Of a stretch of 64,000 bases of DNA, positions 32,285 to 41,921 are shown in pieces (the stretch's first letter is position 1; each line of letters starts with the position of its first letter). The translations under genes and the position numbers were made by a program. The notes beneath the pieces were generated by a model. The model was not told where the DNA came from. It did no database searches and was given only the letters and a program-made list of their open reading frames with translations. The stretch comes from an uncultured Litoreibacter sp. (GTDB taxonomy: Bacteria > Pseudomonadota > Alphaproteobacteria > Rhodobacterales > Rhodobacteraceae): NCBI GenBank assembly GCA_947492995.1, contig CANLOU010000002.1, positions 372,001 to 436,000 of the forward strand, given 5' to 3'.

Positions 32285-32926
32285 TCAGTCTTCCCCCGCC
32301 GCGTCCGATTGCACATCCCAAATCATGCGCGAGTCGAAGCTTTGCGCCGACAGCATGGTGAAAATCACTGAAAGGGCAAAGAACAGACTGGCAGGTCCGG
32401 GATTGATGGACGCGAGTGTGTTGAGTTGCACGAGCGACGACATGATCGCAACCACAAAGATGTCGATCATCGACCACCGCCCGATATATTCGACGACCTC
32501 GTACAGCATCTGGCGCTGCTGGAACGACGCGCTGTTGCGCCGCTTCACGCTGATGGCCAGATAGGCCACGGCGAAGAACTTGCCCAATGGGATCACCACC
32601 GACGCAAAGAGGATTATCAGCGCAATCCCCACCGCGTCATGGGTCATCAGCTCGATCGCGCCGCCCACGATGGTGTCTTGCTGCACCTGAAACAGGGTGC
32701 GGGTTTGCAGCATCGGGTACATGTTGGCGGGGATGTAGCACAGGAAGCCCACGATCCACCAAGCCCAGACCCGCTGCAGGCTTTTGCGGTCGCGCGACAC
32801 CAGGGCCTTGCCACAGCGCCCGCACGTCTCCGTGCCCACTGGCCACACCTGCGTGCAGCGCAGGCACCCAACGACGCCCATCTCGCGGGCGGTGGTGACA
32901 TGGGGGATGTCCTGCGCCACGCTCAT
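32285..32926 (-). CDS. PqiA-like membrane protein, second half (paralogous domain)
   Basis: Membrane protein of 213 residues matching one PqiA domain: an N-terminal zinc-ribbon pair of cysteines (CLRC and CGRC, about residues 22-40), then four membrane segments with the family segments WWIVGFLCYIPANMYPML and EYIGRWSMIDIFVVAIMSSLVQL. PqiA proteins are usually one chain with two such halves; here the halves are separate genes overlapping by ATGA. Its stop lies two bases before pqiB, so the order pqiA1-pqiA2-pqiB-pqiC is one operon. It likely delivers or removes lipids at the inner membrane for PqiB. Confidence 0.88.
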   Translation of the reverse strand: MSVAQDIPHVTTAREMGVVGCLRCTQVWPVGTETCGRCGKALVSRDRKSLQRVWAWWIVGFLCYIPANMYPMLQTRTLFQVQQDTIVGGAIELMTHDAVGIALIILFASVVIPLGKFFAVAYLAISVKRRNSASFQQRQMLYEVVEYIGRWSMIDIFVVAIMSSLVQLNTLASINPGPASLFFALSVIFTMLSAQSFDSRMIWDVQSDAAGED

Positions 32927-33558
32927 TTGCGCAACCCGTCCAGTGATTTCCAAACGGTCCATCGGCACATGAACCGGTCTTGGGCCACCACCAGCACCAC
33001 AAGAATGGCAAAAATCCAAAACGCAGGCCCGAAGGTAACATCCGCCAGATCGGTGAGCTTGATAAGAGCCACGGCGCAGCCGATGGCGAAAATCTCGGCC
33101 ATGGACCAAGGGCGCAGGGCCTCCGCCAGCCGGAAGGCTTGCCGCGCGCCTTTGGCGGGCATGCGATCCAGGACCACCGGGATCAGCACATAAAGCGCCA
33201 GCAAAACCCGCAGCAGCGGGATAAAGATGATTAGCGCCGCCGTGGACAGGGCCAACGCAATCAGCGGGCCGTCGCTGAAGGCAAGGGCCGCATCCAGAAT
33301 GGAGACAGAGTTGGTGTTGCCTGCGGCTTTGATCGTCAGAAACGGAAACACGGTCGCCGCAATGACCAGCACCACAATGGCAATCGAGACTGCAATAATC
33401 TGCAAGCCCGCCTTAGCGCGGGGCGAGATCAGCACCGTGTGGCACCGCACGCAAACGGCCCGTTCCCCATGCGTAGGCCGCTGCAGCCTGTAGGCCGCAT
33501 CACAATGCGGGCAAACAATGAGGTCGGTGACAGGTTGGGGCGGCAGCCGGTGGTCCAT
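32923..33558 (-). CDS. PqiA-like membrane protein, first half
   Basis: First gene of the pqi-type operon, 211 residues. A zinc ribbon opens the protein (CPHC near residue 16 and CVRC near 36), followed by about four membrane segments. The motif ALRPWSMAEIFAIGCAVALIKL corresponds to the paralogous position in the second half. It complements the separately encoded second half. Stop overlaps the next start. No local regulator is obvious. Confidence 0.88.
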   Translation of the reverse strand: MDHRLPPQPVTDLIVCPHCDAAYRLQRPTHGERAVCVRCHTVLISPRAKAGLQIIAVSIAIVVLVIAATVFPFLTIKAAGNTNSVSILDAALAFSDGPLIALALSTAALIIFIPLLRVLLALYVLIPVVLDRMPAKGARQAFRLAEALRPWSMAEIFAIGCAVALIKLTDLADVTFGPAFWIFAILVVLVVAQDRFMCRWTVWKSLDGLRK

Positions 33559-33590
33559 CCGGTCAATCTAGTGCGGGAAAAGCTGATGTA

Positions 33591-34166
33591 CTAGAGCGGT
33601 TTGATACGTTTTCGCAAACTGGCGGTGGCCGCTTCAAATCGCGCCATGTCCCCCTCTGCGCGGGCGCTGACTTGCGCGCCCTCCGCAATGGCCAGCGCGG
33701 CGGGGCCCTCAACGCCCAGATCAGTGATCCCGCCGATTGTGCCGTCCCGTGCGCCCAGCTCGAACACGCCTCGCAGCCAGCTCAGCGTCAGGTCGCGAAA
33801 GATCTGAATCTCGCGTCTTGTCTCCTTCGCCAGCCCGTCGCGGCCCATTGCCAGCGACACGCAGAGACAAACCGTCTCGGCGCCATTCAACGCGTCACGG
33901 TGCATGTCCAAAAACTGGCTCAGCCGCGCCCCACCGGTGGGGGCGGCATCAAAGCGCTTATATTCCGCCTCGATCCGCTCGCGGTAGCTGCGCATCAAAG
34001 CGGTAAGCAGCATGTCTTTCGACTTGAAGTGGTAGTGGATGGAGGCCTTCTGAATGCCAACGCGCGCGCTGAGATCGGCATAGCTGAACCCGTCATGCCC
34101 GCGCGCGCGGGCAGCCTGTTCGGCGGCCTCAAGAAGGGCGGCTTTGGTGCGGGCGGCTTTGGTCAT
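33591..34166 (-). CDS. TetR-family transcriptional regulator
   Basis: Repressor-type regulator of 191 residues. The helix-turn-helix is at about 18-45 (GFSYADLSARVGIQKASIHYHFKSKDMLL) and a helical ligand domain follows. ATG 34166 gives the normal TetR start; upstream in-frame codons lie within the amine oxidase gene. It is the third gene of an operon with a cupin and a FAD oxidoreductase, and a TetR-like operator candidate lies ahead of that operon (35887-35904), so autoregulation is likely. Ligand unknown. Confidence 0.9.
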   Translation of the reverse strand: MTKAARTKAALLEAAEQAARARGHDGFSYADLSARVGIQKASIHYHFKSKDMLLTALMRSYRERIEAEYKRFDAAPTGGARLSQFLDMHRDALNGAETVCLCVSLAMGRDGLAKETRREIQIFRDLTLSWLRGVFELGARDGTIGGITDLGVEGPAALAIAEGAQVSARAEGDMARFEAATASLRKRIKPL

Positions 34167-34171
34167 GCGCC

Positions 34172-35209
34172 CTAGATTACCTCCGCCGCGATACGCTCTG
34201 CAACGGCTAAGGCGCCCTCTAGGAAGCCGCCAAACTCTGGTGCCACTTCGGTGGAGCCCAGCTTGAGCTGCCCGTCCCAAAGGTTTGTCAGCGCAGGCGC
34301 AAGCCCGTAGGCCGGATGATGCCCCAAGGGCGGGTGATCTAGCTCAGAGGCAGTGTCCGGCTGAAAGGCCCACTCCTGCAATGTGGTGGTCAGTGGGTCT
34401 TGCGCCTGAGACCCAAAGGCGCGGGCGAGTTGGGCAAGGCAGGCCTGTTGCAACGCCTCCTGCTGGTCGCGCCTGTGGGCGGCAGGGATGCCGATGAAGC
34501 CGAACAACCCGTATGGCCCACCCGATGCGGGGGAGGCGTCGTGAACCTCCGCCATCGGGCCGTGCCTGCTCATCAAATCGCCTGACAGACCGGCATCGCG
34601 CCAGAAGGCGGTTTCGTAAGTCGCCACGAACTTGGCTTGCCCGCCCATCCAAGTCGGCACGGTCTGCAAGGCCTGCATCTGAGCCACTTCCAAGCCGGGG
34701 GTGAATGTCAGCCCCGCCGCTACCCGTGGGGGCAGGGCGAGCACGATGGTTTTGGCTGTCAGCGTCTCACCACTGCCCAGCGTGACCGCACCATGAGCAA
34801 CTTGGCTGACCCGCGCGTTCAGCCGCACCGTGTCCGCAGGCAGCGTGTTGGCCAGCGCGTGGATGATCGCGGCCATGCCGCCCTCGACCCGGTAGGAGCC
34901 TTGCATGGCGTTGAACGCCATGCCGCGTTGCACCTGTCCGTTCGCGTCCTCCATGCAAACTGCGCCGTCGGAATACTGTTCGAAGACCTCCAGCTTCAGC
35001 CGCTTGGTGAGCGCGTCCATGCGCGGCTGGCCGGGCCAGAACCATGACGGGCCAAGATCGAACGCCTTGCCGCCGGACTGCACGGCTTTGATGCGTCCGC
35101 CAAGGCGGCTGCGCGATTCTACCAGTTGGTAGGTGACGCCCGCGCGGTGGAGGTGGTCGGCCAAGGCAAGGCCCGCCAGCCCGCCGCCGACGATCAAGAC
35201 ATCGCTCAT
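34172..35209 (-). CDS. FAD-dependent amine oxidase-like oxidoreductase
   Basis: Flavoprotein of 345 residues with the FAD-binding loop at the N-terminus (VLIVGGGLAGLALADHLHRAG) and the second FAD segment SRLGGRIKAVQSGGKAFDLGPSWFW. It belongs to the flavin-containing amine oxidase group, shorter than eukaryotic monoamine oxidases (about 500), so the substrate domain is reduced. It starts immediately after the cupin stop (TAA then ATG) and is followed six bases later by tetR. The operon's cupin suggests a stress or redox-linked role, but the substrate is unknown. Confidence 0.82.
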   Translation of the reverse strand: MSDVLIVGGGLAGLALADHLHRAGVTYQLVESRSRLGGRIKAVQSGGKAFDLGPSWFWPGQPRMDALTKRLKLEVFEQYSDGAVCMEDANGQVQRGMAFNAMQGSYRVEGGMAAIIHALANTLPADTVRLNARVSQVAHGAVTLGSGETLTAKTIVLALPPRVAAGLTFTPGLEVAQMQALQTVPTWMGGQAKFVATYETAFWRDAGLSGDLMSRHGPMAEVHDASPASGGPYGLFGFIGIPAAHRRDQQEALQQACLAQLARAFGSQAQDPLTTTLQEWAFQPDTASELDHPPLGHHPAYGLAPALTNLWDGQLKLGSTEVAPEFGGFLEGALAVAERIAAEVI

Positions 35210-35863
35210 TTAGACCTGCGGGGCTTTGGCGTGGGGCAGGTGGCCTGTCTTCATCCAGACCGTCGCGCCCTCGTTTCCGGCCCGGGCGTTCAGCGCCGCA
35301 CCTTCGGGCAGGCGCAGCCAGCTGTCCTTGCGCAGGGTGTCCTGGCCTTCGGTCAGTGTTCCCGACAGGACCAACAGCTCGCCGCCGCCATCAAGGGCGT
35401 CGGTCAGGGTCTCGTTCGGGCCTACCACATGGTAGGTGACCGTTTCGTGATCGTCGCGGTGCAGCACCGCACGGCCATCAACCGCCTCTGCCGCCATGTC
35501 TTTGCGGAACTGAGTGCGGTCGTCCATGTCGAACTGCCACAGCTTGACGAAGATGGTGCAGCCCTCGTCCGAGCCGGGGGTGTGGGATGTTGTCGGCGGG
35601 TTGCGCACATAGGTGCCGGTTGGATAATCGCCATGCTCGTCCTGAAACACCCCCTCCAGCACGATGAATTCTTCCCCGCCCGTATGCGTATGGGCCGAGA
35701 ATTTCGAGTTGGGGGCGTAGCGCACGATGGTGGTGGCGCGCGCGACCTCGCCGCCGATGCGGTCAAGCATCCGGCGGTCCACGCCGGGCATGGGGGAGGC
35801 GCGCCACTCGACCTCGTCGCCATGCACCAGCACGCGTTGGCTGAAATCAGCGTTCAAATCCAT
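35210..35863 (-). CDS. ChrR-like double cupin protein
   Basis: Cupin protein of 217 residues. The metal-binding motif is seen as [14 protein letters not shown] (about residues 58-71), typical of ChrR-type C-terminal cupins; the second half ([16 protein letters not shown]) keeps a shorter cupin-like pattern. In ChrR the cupin works with an anti-sigma domain, which is absent here, so this is a stand-alone cupin, possibly an enzyme or metal sensor. It is the first gene of the cupin/oxidoreductase/tetR operon and divergent from an M20 peptidase gene. Confidence 0.8.
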   Translation of the reverse strand: MDLNADFSQRVLVHGDEVEWRASPMPGVDRRMLDRIGGEVARATTIVRYAPNSKFSAHTHTGGEEFIVLEGVFQDEHGDYPTGTYVRNPPTTSHTPGSDEGCTIFVKLWQFDMDDRTQFRKDMAAEAVDGRAVLHRDDHETVTYHVVGPNETLTDALDGGGELLVLSGTLTEGQDTLRKDSWLRLPEGAALNARAGNEGATVWMKTGHLPHAKAPQV

Positions 35864-35886
35864 TGGGCATCCTCCTAGTTTTATTT

Positions 35887-35904
35887 ACCTACTACTTGGT
35901 AGAT
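35887..35904. promoter_or_regulatory. Candidate TetR-type operator
   Basis: ACCTACTACTTGGTAGAT is an imperfect palindrome (12 of 18 positions symmetric, CTAC/GTAG arms) in the gap between the divergent cupin operon and M20 peptidase gene. The form resembles TetR-family operators. The tetR gene of the cupin operon is the obvious candidate regulator. Confidence 0.55.
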
Positions 35905-35993
35905 TTTTTATTGGCAAACGGATTGTGACCGCTGTCTATTGTTGCAAGGAGGCGTGCGCGGTAGCGTTTGGCAGACCAAAGGACCCTTGCCTC

Positions 35994-37283
35994 ATGCCCG
36001 TATCCCCCGATGATTTTGCCAAGCTCGCGACCCGCATCGAGGGCAAGCGCGACGACCTGATTGCGCTGACGCAAGATCTGGTGCGCATCCCGACGCTGAA
36101 CCCGCCAGGGGAGAATTACCGCGAGATTTGCGGCTATCTGGCGGAACGGCTTGGCAGGTCAGGCTTTGAGGTGCAGCTGGTCCGCGCCGAGGGCACGCCG
36201 GGGGATTCAAAAAAATATCCGCGCTGGAACATCGTGGCGCGCCGTGATGGCGCCGCTTCGGGCGATTGCGTGCATTTCAATTCGCACACGGATGTGGTGG
36301 AGGTGGGCCAAGGCTGGACGACTGATCCCTTTGGTGCGGAGCTGATCGACGGCAAGATATACGGGCGCGGGACCTGCGATATGAAAGGCGGGCTGGCGGC
36401 GTCCATCATTGCGGCGGAAGCCTTCATTGAGGAATTCCCTGCGTTTCATGGCGCGATTGAGATTTCGGGGACGGCCGACGAGGAAACCGGCGGCTATGGT
36501 GGCGTCGCCTATCTGGCGGAGCAGGGGCATTACAAACATGTGGACCACGTGATTATCCCCGAGCCGCTACAAAAGGACCGCATCTGTCTGGGCCATCGCG
36601 GCGTGTGGTGGGCGGAGATCGAGACGCATGGCGAGATTGCGCATGGCTCCATGCCTTTCTTGGGCGATTGCGCGGTGCGCCATATGGGGGCGGTGTTGGC
36701 GGAGATGGAGGAGAGCCTGTATCCGTTGCTGGCCTCTAAGCGGACAGACATGCCGGTGGTTCCCGAAGGGGCGAAGCAATCAACGATGAACATCAACTCC
36801 TTTCACGGGGGACAGGCGGAACCGGAGCCGGATTTTACCGGGCTGCCCTCTGCCTGCGTGCCCGACCGCGCGCGGATGATTATTGACCGGCGGTATTTGA
36901 TTGAGGAAAGCGAAGAGGAGGTGCGCGGCGAGGTTGTGGGTGTGCTGGAAAAGCTGCGCGCCGAGCGGCCCAATTTCAGCTACGACCTGAATGAGATGTG
37001 GTCCGTGTCACCCACGATGACGGAAAAATCCGCGCCCGTGGTAACCAGCGTGGCGGCGGCGATTGGGGATGTGTTGGGCAAGGCCCCGGAATATGTGGTC
37101 AGCCCCGGGACCTATGACCAAAAGCATATCGACCGGATTGGGCGGCTAAAGAACTGCATCGCCTACGGGCCGGGGCTGTTGGAGCTGGCGCATAAGCCCG
37201 ACGAATATGTTGGCGTTGATGACATGGTCGACAGCGCCAAGGTGATGGGGCATTGCCTGATGGATCTGCTGTTACCGGAATGA
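35994..37283 (+). CDS. M20-family metallopeptidase (ArgE/DapE-like)
   Basis: Zinc-dependent aminoacyl or deacylase enzyme of 429 residues. Metal and catalytic motifs are clear: HFNSHTDVVEVG (His and Asp), RGTCDMKGGLAASI (bridging Asp), ADEETGGYGG (catalytic Glu pair) and a late His in SPGTYDQKHIDRIG. The dimerisation domain sits between. The N-terminus aligns with ArgE/DapE/ACY1-like proteins. Many paralogues exist, so arginine or lysine biosynthesis is not implied; a role in degrading an N-acyl amino acid is as likely. ATG 35994 is chosen because the conserved fold starts there, with a weak AAAGGA ribosome site. Confidence 0.88.
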   Translation: MPVSPDDFAKLATRIEGKRDDLIALTQDLVRIPTLNPPGENYREICGYLAERLGRSGFEVQLVRAEGTPGDSKKYPRWNIVARRDGAASGDCVHFNSHTDVVEVGQGWTTDPFGAELIDGKIYGRGTCDMKGGLAASIIAAEAFIEEFPAFHGAIEISGTADEETGGYGGVAYLAEQGHYKHVDHVIIPEPLQKDRICLGHRGVWWAEIETHGEIAHGSMPFLGDCAVRHMGAVLAEMEESLYPLLASKRTDMPVVPEGAKQSTMNINSFHGGQAEPEPDFTGLPSACVPDRARMIIDRRYLIEESEEEVRGEVVGVLEKLRAERPNFSYDLNEMWSVSPTMTEKSAPVVTSVAAAIGDVLGKAPEYVVSPGTYDQKHIDRIGRLKNCIAYGPGLLELAHKPDEYVGVDDMVDSAKVMGHCLMDLLLPE

Positions 37284-37313
37284 GCCTTCGGCACGTGGTA
37301 TTTTTGCGTTCTT

Positions 37314-37373
37314 GAAGGGGCTTTGCCCCTTCGCCACGCGGGGCAAATCCCCAGCATATTTTTAGCAGAAAGA
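37314..37373. repeat. Intergenic hairpin element with ATATTTTT tail (copy 2)
   Basis: GAAGGGGC (37314-37321) and GCCCCTTC (37325-37332) form a hairpin with a TTT loop, followed by GGGGCAAATCCCCAGCATATTTTTAGC. It lies between the convergent M20 peptidase gene and small protein gene. The hairpin plus ATATTT tail matches the element seen elsewhere in the window, and the T-rich end suits a terminator. Confidence 0.65.
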
Positions 37374-37388
37374 AGCCTTTAGGGCGGG

Positions 37389-37565
37389 TTATTTCTTGTC
37401 GCGGGCGGCTTTTTCTTCTTTGGTCAGCTTGGCGTTCCAGACGTTGTTGCTGAGGCCAAGCTCTGGTTTGAGGGGTTTGGTTTTGCCGATTTTGACCTCG
37501 CCGCCCTTGTTGAGGAACTCCTGGATCAGCGCGTCGTCGGTGGTGGGTTTTGGAACGTGTTTCAT
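37389..37565 (-). CDS. Small basic protein (58 residues) next to panC
   Basis: Not recognised functionally. The reading frame runs from ATG (complement of 37563-37565) to TAA (complement of 37389-37391). It begins MKHVPKPTTDDALIQEFLNK, continues with GEVKIGKTKPLKPELGLSNNVWNAK, and ends in a charged helix (LTKEEKAARDKK). The composition is lysine-rich with no membrane segment or cysteine, which could suit a nucleic-acid or ribosome-associated protein, but this is only a guess. It follows panC on the same strand with 85 bases between, which contain a weak hairpin (37622-37644). Confidence 0.7.
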   Translation of the reverse strand: MKHVPKPTTDDALIQEFLNKGGEVKIGKTKPLKPELGLSNNVWNAKLTKEEKAARDKK

Positions 37566-37650
37566 CGGCGGCAGCCTCCGTGGTGACAGTAATGATATGC
37601 GTTGAGCGGAGCGTAGCGGAGGCAGGCTTTCTTGGAAAGTCTGTCTGTCT

Positions 37651-38496
37651 CTAGCCCACCGCGATATTGTCGATCAATCGGACGCCTGCCAGCCATGCAG
37701 CGGCCAGAAGGCGGGCGGGGCGGTCGGCTTGGGTCATCAATTCCAGCGTGTCGGCGGCGCGGAGTTCGAGATATTCGACCTCCGTAAAGTTGGCTGCGGC
37801 GATGCGGGCGGTGGCTTGAGCTTTGAGTGTGTTGAAATCCTCGCCCTTGAGCAGGCCTTCGGCCATGTCTTGCATTGCGCGGTTCAGCTCGGGCGCCCAG
37901 ATGCGGGCGCGGTCTGACAGGAGCAGGTTGCGCGAGGACATGGCAAGCCCGTCTTCCTCGCGAATGGTGGGACAGCCGACGACTTCGATTGGCAGATCGA
38001 GGTCCTTGGCCAGCCGCGTGACCACTTGCAACTGCTGGTAGTCTTTTTCGCCGAAATAGGCACTGTCGGCCATGGTTTGAGTGAAGAGCTTGGTGACCAC
38101 CGTGGCAACGCCGTCGAAATGGCCGGGGCGGTGCGCGCCGCAAAGGCCATCCGTGATGCCAGCCACCGAGATATTGGTGGCAAAGCCGTCTGGGTACATT
38201 TGCGGGCCATCAGGGACGTAAACTGCGTCAACCCGGAAGCTGGAAAGCTTGCGCGCGTCGTCTTCCTCGGTCCGAGGGTAGGCCTCATAATCCTCGGGGG
38301 AGTTGAACTGCTTGGGGTTGACGAAGATGGTGACGATGACGCGATCGCAATCTTGCTCGGCGGCGCGCACGAGGCTGAGATGGCCTTGATGCAGTGCGCC
38401 CATTGTGGGCACGACGCCCACGGTTTCGCCTGCGCGTTTCCATGTGGTGACTTGGTCGCGCAGGTCTGTCAGGGACCGGATGATAGGGGGCGTCAT
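37651..38496 (-). CDS. panC: Pantothenate synthetase
   Basis: ATP-dependent ligase joining pantoate and beta-alanine, the last step of pantothenate synthesis. The 281-residue product starts at ATG 38496, which overlaps the panB stop (ATGA). Signature motifs are [21 protein letters not shown] (nucleotide-binding HxGH), [31 protein letters not shown]-like [13 protein letters not shown] and MSSRNLLLS (KMSKS equivalent). Length is typical. Confidence 0.97.
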   Translation of the reverse strand: MTPPIIRSLTDLRDQVTTWKRAGETVGVVPTMGALHQGHLSLVRAAEQDCDRVIVTIFVNPKQFNSPEDYEAYPRTEEDDARKLSSFRVDAVYVPDGPQMYPDGFATNISVAGITDGLCGAHRPGHFDGVATVVTKLFTQTMADSAYFGEKDYQQLQVVTRLAKDLDLPIEVVGCPTIREEDGLAMSSRNLLLSDRARIWAPELNRAMQDMAEGLLKGEDFNTLKAQATARIAAANFTEVEYLELRAADTLELMTQADRPARLLAAAWLAGVRLIDNIAVG

Positions 38497-39329
38497 TTGG
38501 TGGCTTTCCTCGGGGCCTCGTCGGCGAAGACATGCTCGGCGCCGGGGAAGCTGCGGGCGTGCACCTCGTCTGCATAGGCTTGGATGGCGGCCTTGGCGTC
38601 GTCGCCGAGATGGGCGTAGCGTTTGACGAATTTGGCTTTGAAGGCGGTGAAGAGGCCCAGCATATCGTCGACCACCAGGATTTGGCCGTCGCATCCTGCG
38701 GATGCGCCGATGCCGATGGTGGGGATGGCTACGGCGTCGGTGACGGTGTTTGCCAGCGTTTCGGGGACCTTTTCGAGGACCACCGCGAATGCGCCCGCAT
38801 CGGTGACGGCCTGCGCGTCCTCGATCAATTGATCGCCTGCGGCTCCGCGCCCTTGGACTTTGTAGCCACCCAGTGTGTTGATCGACTGGGGCGTCAGGCC
38901 GATATGGGCCATGACAGGGATGCCGCGGGAGGTGAGAAATTTGATCGTTGGTGCCATTTCGGTGCCGCCTTCGAGCTTCACCGCGCCGGCGTCGGTTTCC
39001 GCCATCAGGCGGGCCGCGTTGGCGAAGGCCTGCTGGGGGCTTTCCTCGTAGCTGCCGAAGGGCATGTCGATGACCATCATGGTGGTGGTCAGCCCGCGCC
39101 GAACGGCTTGGCCATGCAGAATCATCATCTCCATCGTGACGCCCAATGTCGACGGCAGCCCGTGCAGCACCATGCCGACGCTGTCACCTACCAGAACGAA
39201 GTCGCAGATGCCGTCCATCAGCTGGGCCATGGGGGTGGTGTAGGCGGTCAGGCTGACCAGTGGGGTGCCACCTTTGCGGGCAATGATGTCTTGCGGCATG
39301 GGGGCGGATTTGCGGGCGGTGGCGCTCAT
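38493..39329 (-). CDS. panB: 3-methyl-2-oxobutanoate hydroxymethyltransferase
   Basis: First committed enzyme of pantothenate synthesis, adding a hydroxymethyl group to ketoisovalerate. The 278-residue barrel protein starts at ATG 39329. Recognised segments are [14 protein letters not shown] near the start, [51 protein letters not shown] and [16 protein letters not shown]. It is coupled to panC by ATGA overlap. A divergent peptide-binding gene begins 150 bases upstream. Confidence 0.97.
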   Translation of the reverse strand: MSATARKSAPMPQDIIARKGGTPLVSLTAYTTPMAQLMDGICDFVLVGDSVGMVLHGLPSTLGVTMEMMILHGQAVRRGLTTTMMVIDMPFGSYEESPQQAFANAARLMAETDAGAVKLEGGTEMAPTIKFLTSRGIPVMAHIGLTPQSINTLGGYKVQGRGAAGDQLIEDAQAVTDAGAFAVVLEKVPETLANTVTDAVAIPTIGIGASAGCDGQILVVDDMLGLFTAFKAKFVKRYAHLGDDAKAAIQAYADEVHARSFPGAEHVFADEAPRKATK

Positions 39330-39479
39330 TCGTGCTGTCCTTTGGGGCCAAATTTGCGGCTCAGTTAACAACAAGTGCGGGCGGTGGCCAGCGTTACACG
39401 CTTGATTGCGCAGCGTTTCCGTTTCAAGCTTGGCGGTGACCGCACGGGGCTTCGTGCACTGACTTTGGGGGATGTTTTG
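39330..39479. promoter_or_regulatory. Divergent promoter gap, panB / peptide-binding protein
   Basis: The 150-base gap must hold the promoters of both the pan genes and the peptide ABC operon. I see no clear operator palindrome. GC content is similar to coding DNA. Confidence 0.4.
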
Positions 39480-40952
39480 ATGAACCGTCTGATTTTTGGA
39501 ACCGTTGCGAGCGCCGCGATTATGCTTAGCTTTGGGGCCGCCGCGCGGGATGTGACCGTGGGCTTGCAGCTGGAGCCGCCGCATCTGGACCCCACGTCTG
39601 CCGCCGCAGGTGCGATTGACCAAGTGCTATATTCCAATGTTTTTGAAGGGCTTACGCGCTTTGGCTTAGACGGGTCGGTGAACCCGGGGCTGGCGGAAAG
39701 CTGGGAGATTTCTGACGACGGGCTGACCTACACATTCACCCTGCGCAGCGGCGTGACCTTCCATGATGGCAGCGCGCTGGATGCGGGCGATGTGGTCTTC
39801 TCGCTGGACCGCGCGCGGGCGGAGGACAGCGTGAACGCTCAAAAGGCGCTGTTTGCCAATATCGCAAGTGTTGCGGCGGTGGACGACACGACGGTGGCGG
39901 TGACGTTGACCAAGCCGCAGGGCAATTTCCTGTTCAACATGGCATGGGGCGACGCGGTGATCGTGGCGCCCGAGAGCATCGGGGACATCAAGAACAACCC
40001 TGTAGGAACTGGCGCGTTCAAGTTTGACGACTGGAAGCAGGGCGACAGCATCACGCTGGTGCGCAATGACGCCTATTGGGGGGAGGCCGCCAAGCTGGAC
40101 GGGGCCACGTTCAAGTTCATTTCAGACCCGACAGCGGCGTTTGCGGCGATGATGGCAGAGGATATCGACGCGTTCTACAGCTACCCCGCGCCGGAAAATC
40201 TAGTGCAGTTCGAGGCGGACCCGCGTTTCACCGTTTTGGCCGGGAACACCGAGGGCGAGACGATCATGGCGATGAACAACAAGCTGCCGCCCTTTGACAA
40301 CAAGCAGGTGCGCCAAGCGGTCAGCCACGCGATTGACCGCGCGGCGATTATTGACGGGGCGATGTTTGGCTATGGCACACCGATCGGGTCGCATTTTGCG
40401 CCGCATAATCCGGCCTATGTCGATCTGACGGGGAATTCTGAGTATGACCCCGAGAAGGCCAAGGCGCTGCTGGCGGAGGCTGGCTTTGCAGAAGGGTTCT
40501 CAACCACGTTGAAGCTGCCGCCGCCATCCTACGCGCGGCGCGGGGGAGAGATCATCGCGGCGCAACTGCGGGAGGTGGGCATTGAGACCGAGATCAGCAA
40601 TCTGGAATGGGCGCAGTGGTTGGAGCAGGCGTTCAAGGGCTATGATTTTGGGTTAACAATCGTGTCCCATACAGAGCCGATGGATATCGGCATCTACGCG
40701 CGGCCTGAATACTATTTCCAATATGACAACGCGGATTTCCAAAAGCTGATTGCCGATCTGGATGTGGAGAACGACCCCGCCAAACGCACGGAGATGATGC
40801 AGGAAGCGCAGAAGATCATCTCGGAAGACTATGTAAACGCGTATCTTTTCCAATTGGCGCTGACCTCGGTAGTGCGGTCGGATTTGCAAGGCATCTGGGC
40901 TGATGCGCCGACGCAAGCTGTGGATTTGACGGCTGTGAGCTGGGCGGAATAA
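39480..40952 (+). CDS. Peptide/nickel-type ABC transporter substrate-binding protein (family 5)
   Basis: Periplasmic receptor of 490 residues. The signal peptide ends near residue 23 (FGAAARD). Family 5 features follow: [32 protein letters not shown], then [27 protein letters not shown] and [16 protein letters not shown]. An in-frame upstream ATG at 39375 would place 35 residues ahead of the signal peptide and is unlikely. It is the first gene of a four-gene importer with a 21-base gap to the permease. Unlike the other binding-protein genes in this window, no hairpin follows it. Ligand (peptide, opine, or other) unknown. Confidence 0.93.
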   Translation: MNRLIFGTVASAAIMLSFGAAARDVTVGLQLEPPHLDPTSAAAGAIDQVLYSNVFEGLTRFGLDGSVNPGLAESWEISDDGLTYTFTLRSGVTFHDGSALDAGDVVFSLDRARAEDSVNAQKALFANIASVAAVDDTTVAVTLTKPQGNFLFNMAWGDAVIVAPESIGDIKNNPVGTGAFKFDDWKQGDSITLVRNDAYWGEAAKLDGATFKFISDPTAAFAAMMAEDIDAFYSYPAPENLVQFEADPRFTVLAGNTEGETIMAMNNKLPPFDNKQVRQAVSHAIDRAAIIDGAMFGYGTPIGSHFAPHNPAYVDLTGNSEYDPEKAKALLAEAGFAEGFSTTLKLPPPSYARRGGEIIAAQLREVGIETEISNLEWAQWLEQAFKGYDFGLTIVSHTEPMDIGIYARPEYYFQYDNADFQKLIADLDVENDPAKRTEMMQEAQKIISEDYVNAYLFQLALTSVVRSDLQGIWADAPTQAVDLTAVSWAE

Positions 40953-40973
40953 GCGCCTTTCGGAAATCTTGAA

Positions 40974-41921
40974 ATGCTGCGCTACGCGTTAATGCGGCTG
41001 GGCTCGCTGGTGATTTCATTGATCGTGGCGAGCCTTGTCATTTTCTTCACGTTGGAGGTTGTGCCGGGGGACCCGGCCTCCTTCATGCTGGGGATCAATG
41101 CGCAGCCCGAGACGTTGGCGGCCTTGCGTGAAGAGTTAGGCCTGAACGTGTCGCGCTGGGACCGGTATCTGGGCTGGGTCGGGGGCATGCTGACGGGCGA
41201 TCTGGGGACGTCCTACACCTACCGCTCGCCGGTGTCGGAGATTGTGGCGGAGCGGTTGGTGATCTCACTACCCTTAGCACTATACGCGCTGTCCCTGACC
41301 ATCTTGATCGCGTTTCCGGTGGGCATTCTGGCGGCCACGCGGCGCGGGTCATGGGCGGATATGTCGGTGATGGGCGGCACGCAACTGGGCGTGGCGGTGC
41401 CGAATTTCTGGTTCGCGATGATAATGGTGCTGATCTTTGCGATCAATTTGCGCTGGTTTTCGGCGGGCGGTTTCCCCGGCTGGGACGAGGGGTTTTGGGG
41501 GGCGATGAAAGCGCTGACCTTGCCCGCGATCTCATTGGCTTTGCCGCAAGCGTCGATCCTAGCGCGGGTGATGCGGTCGTCGCTATTGGATACGTTGTCG
41601 GAGGATTACATCCGCACATCACGAGCCAAGGGGCTGACCAAGGGACAGGCATTGCGCCGCCATGCGCTGCGCAATGCGCTGATCCCGGTGTTAACCATCA
41701 TAGGGCTGCAATTCTCATTTCTGCTAGCGGGCGCGATCATCATTGAGAACGTGTTTTTCCTGCCCGGGCTGGGACGGCTGGTGTTTCAGGCGATCTCGCA
41801 ACGCGACCTGATTGTGGTGGAAAGCGTGGTGATGCTGCTGGTCTTTGCCGTGATCGTCGTGAACTTTCTGGTCGATTTGGCCTATGTCTGGGTGGATCCA
41901 AGACTGCGGGGCCGGACATGA
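40974..41921 (+). CDS. Peptide ABC transporter permease (DppB-type)
   Basis: Inner-membrane permease of 315 residues with six membrane segments. It starts with the DppB/OppB-type N-terminal helix (MRLGSLVISLIVASLVIFF) and the conserved VVPGDPASFMLG, and carries the ATPase-contact loop YIRTSRAKGLTKGQALRRH. Pairs with the next permease, whose start overlaps its stop. Confidence 0.94.
   Translation: MLRYALMRLGSLVISLIVASLVIFFTLEVVPGDPASFMLGINAQPETLAALREELGLNVSRWDRYLGWVGGMLTGDLGTSYTYRSPVSEIVAERLVISLPLALYALSLTILIAFPVGILAATRRGSWADMSVMGGTQLGVAVPNFWFAMIMVLIFAINLRWFSAGGFPGWDEGFWGAMKALTLPAISLALPQASILARVMRSSLLDTLSEDYIRTSRAKGLTKGQALRRHALRNALIPVLTIIGLQFSFLLAGAIIIENVFFLPGLGRLVFQAISQRDLIVVESVVMLLVFAVIVVNFLVDLAYVWVDPRLRGRT

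Noticed and set aside
37622-37644. Imperfect hairpin between panC and the 58-residue gene
   Set aside because: The stem contains two G-U pairs and no T run, and it is too weak to call a terminator or regulator.
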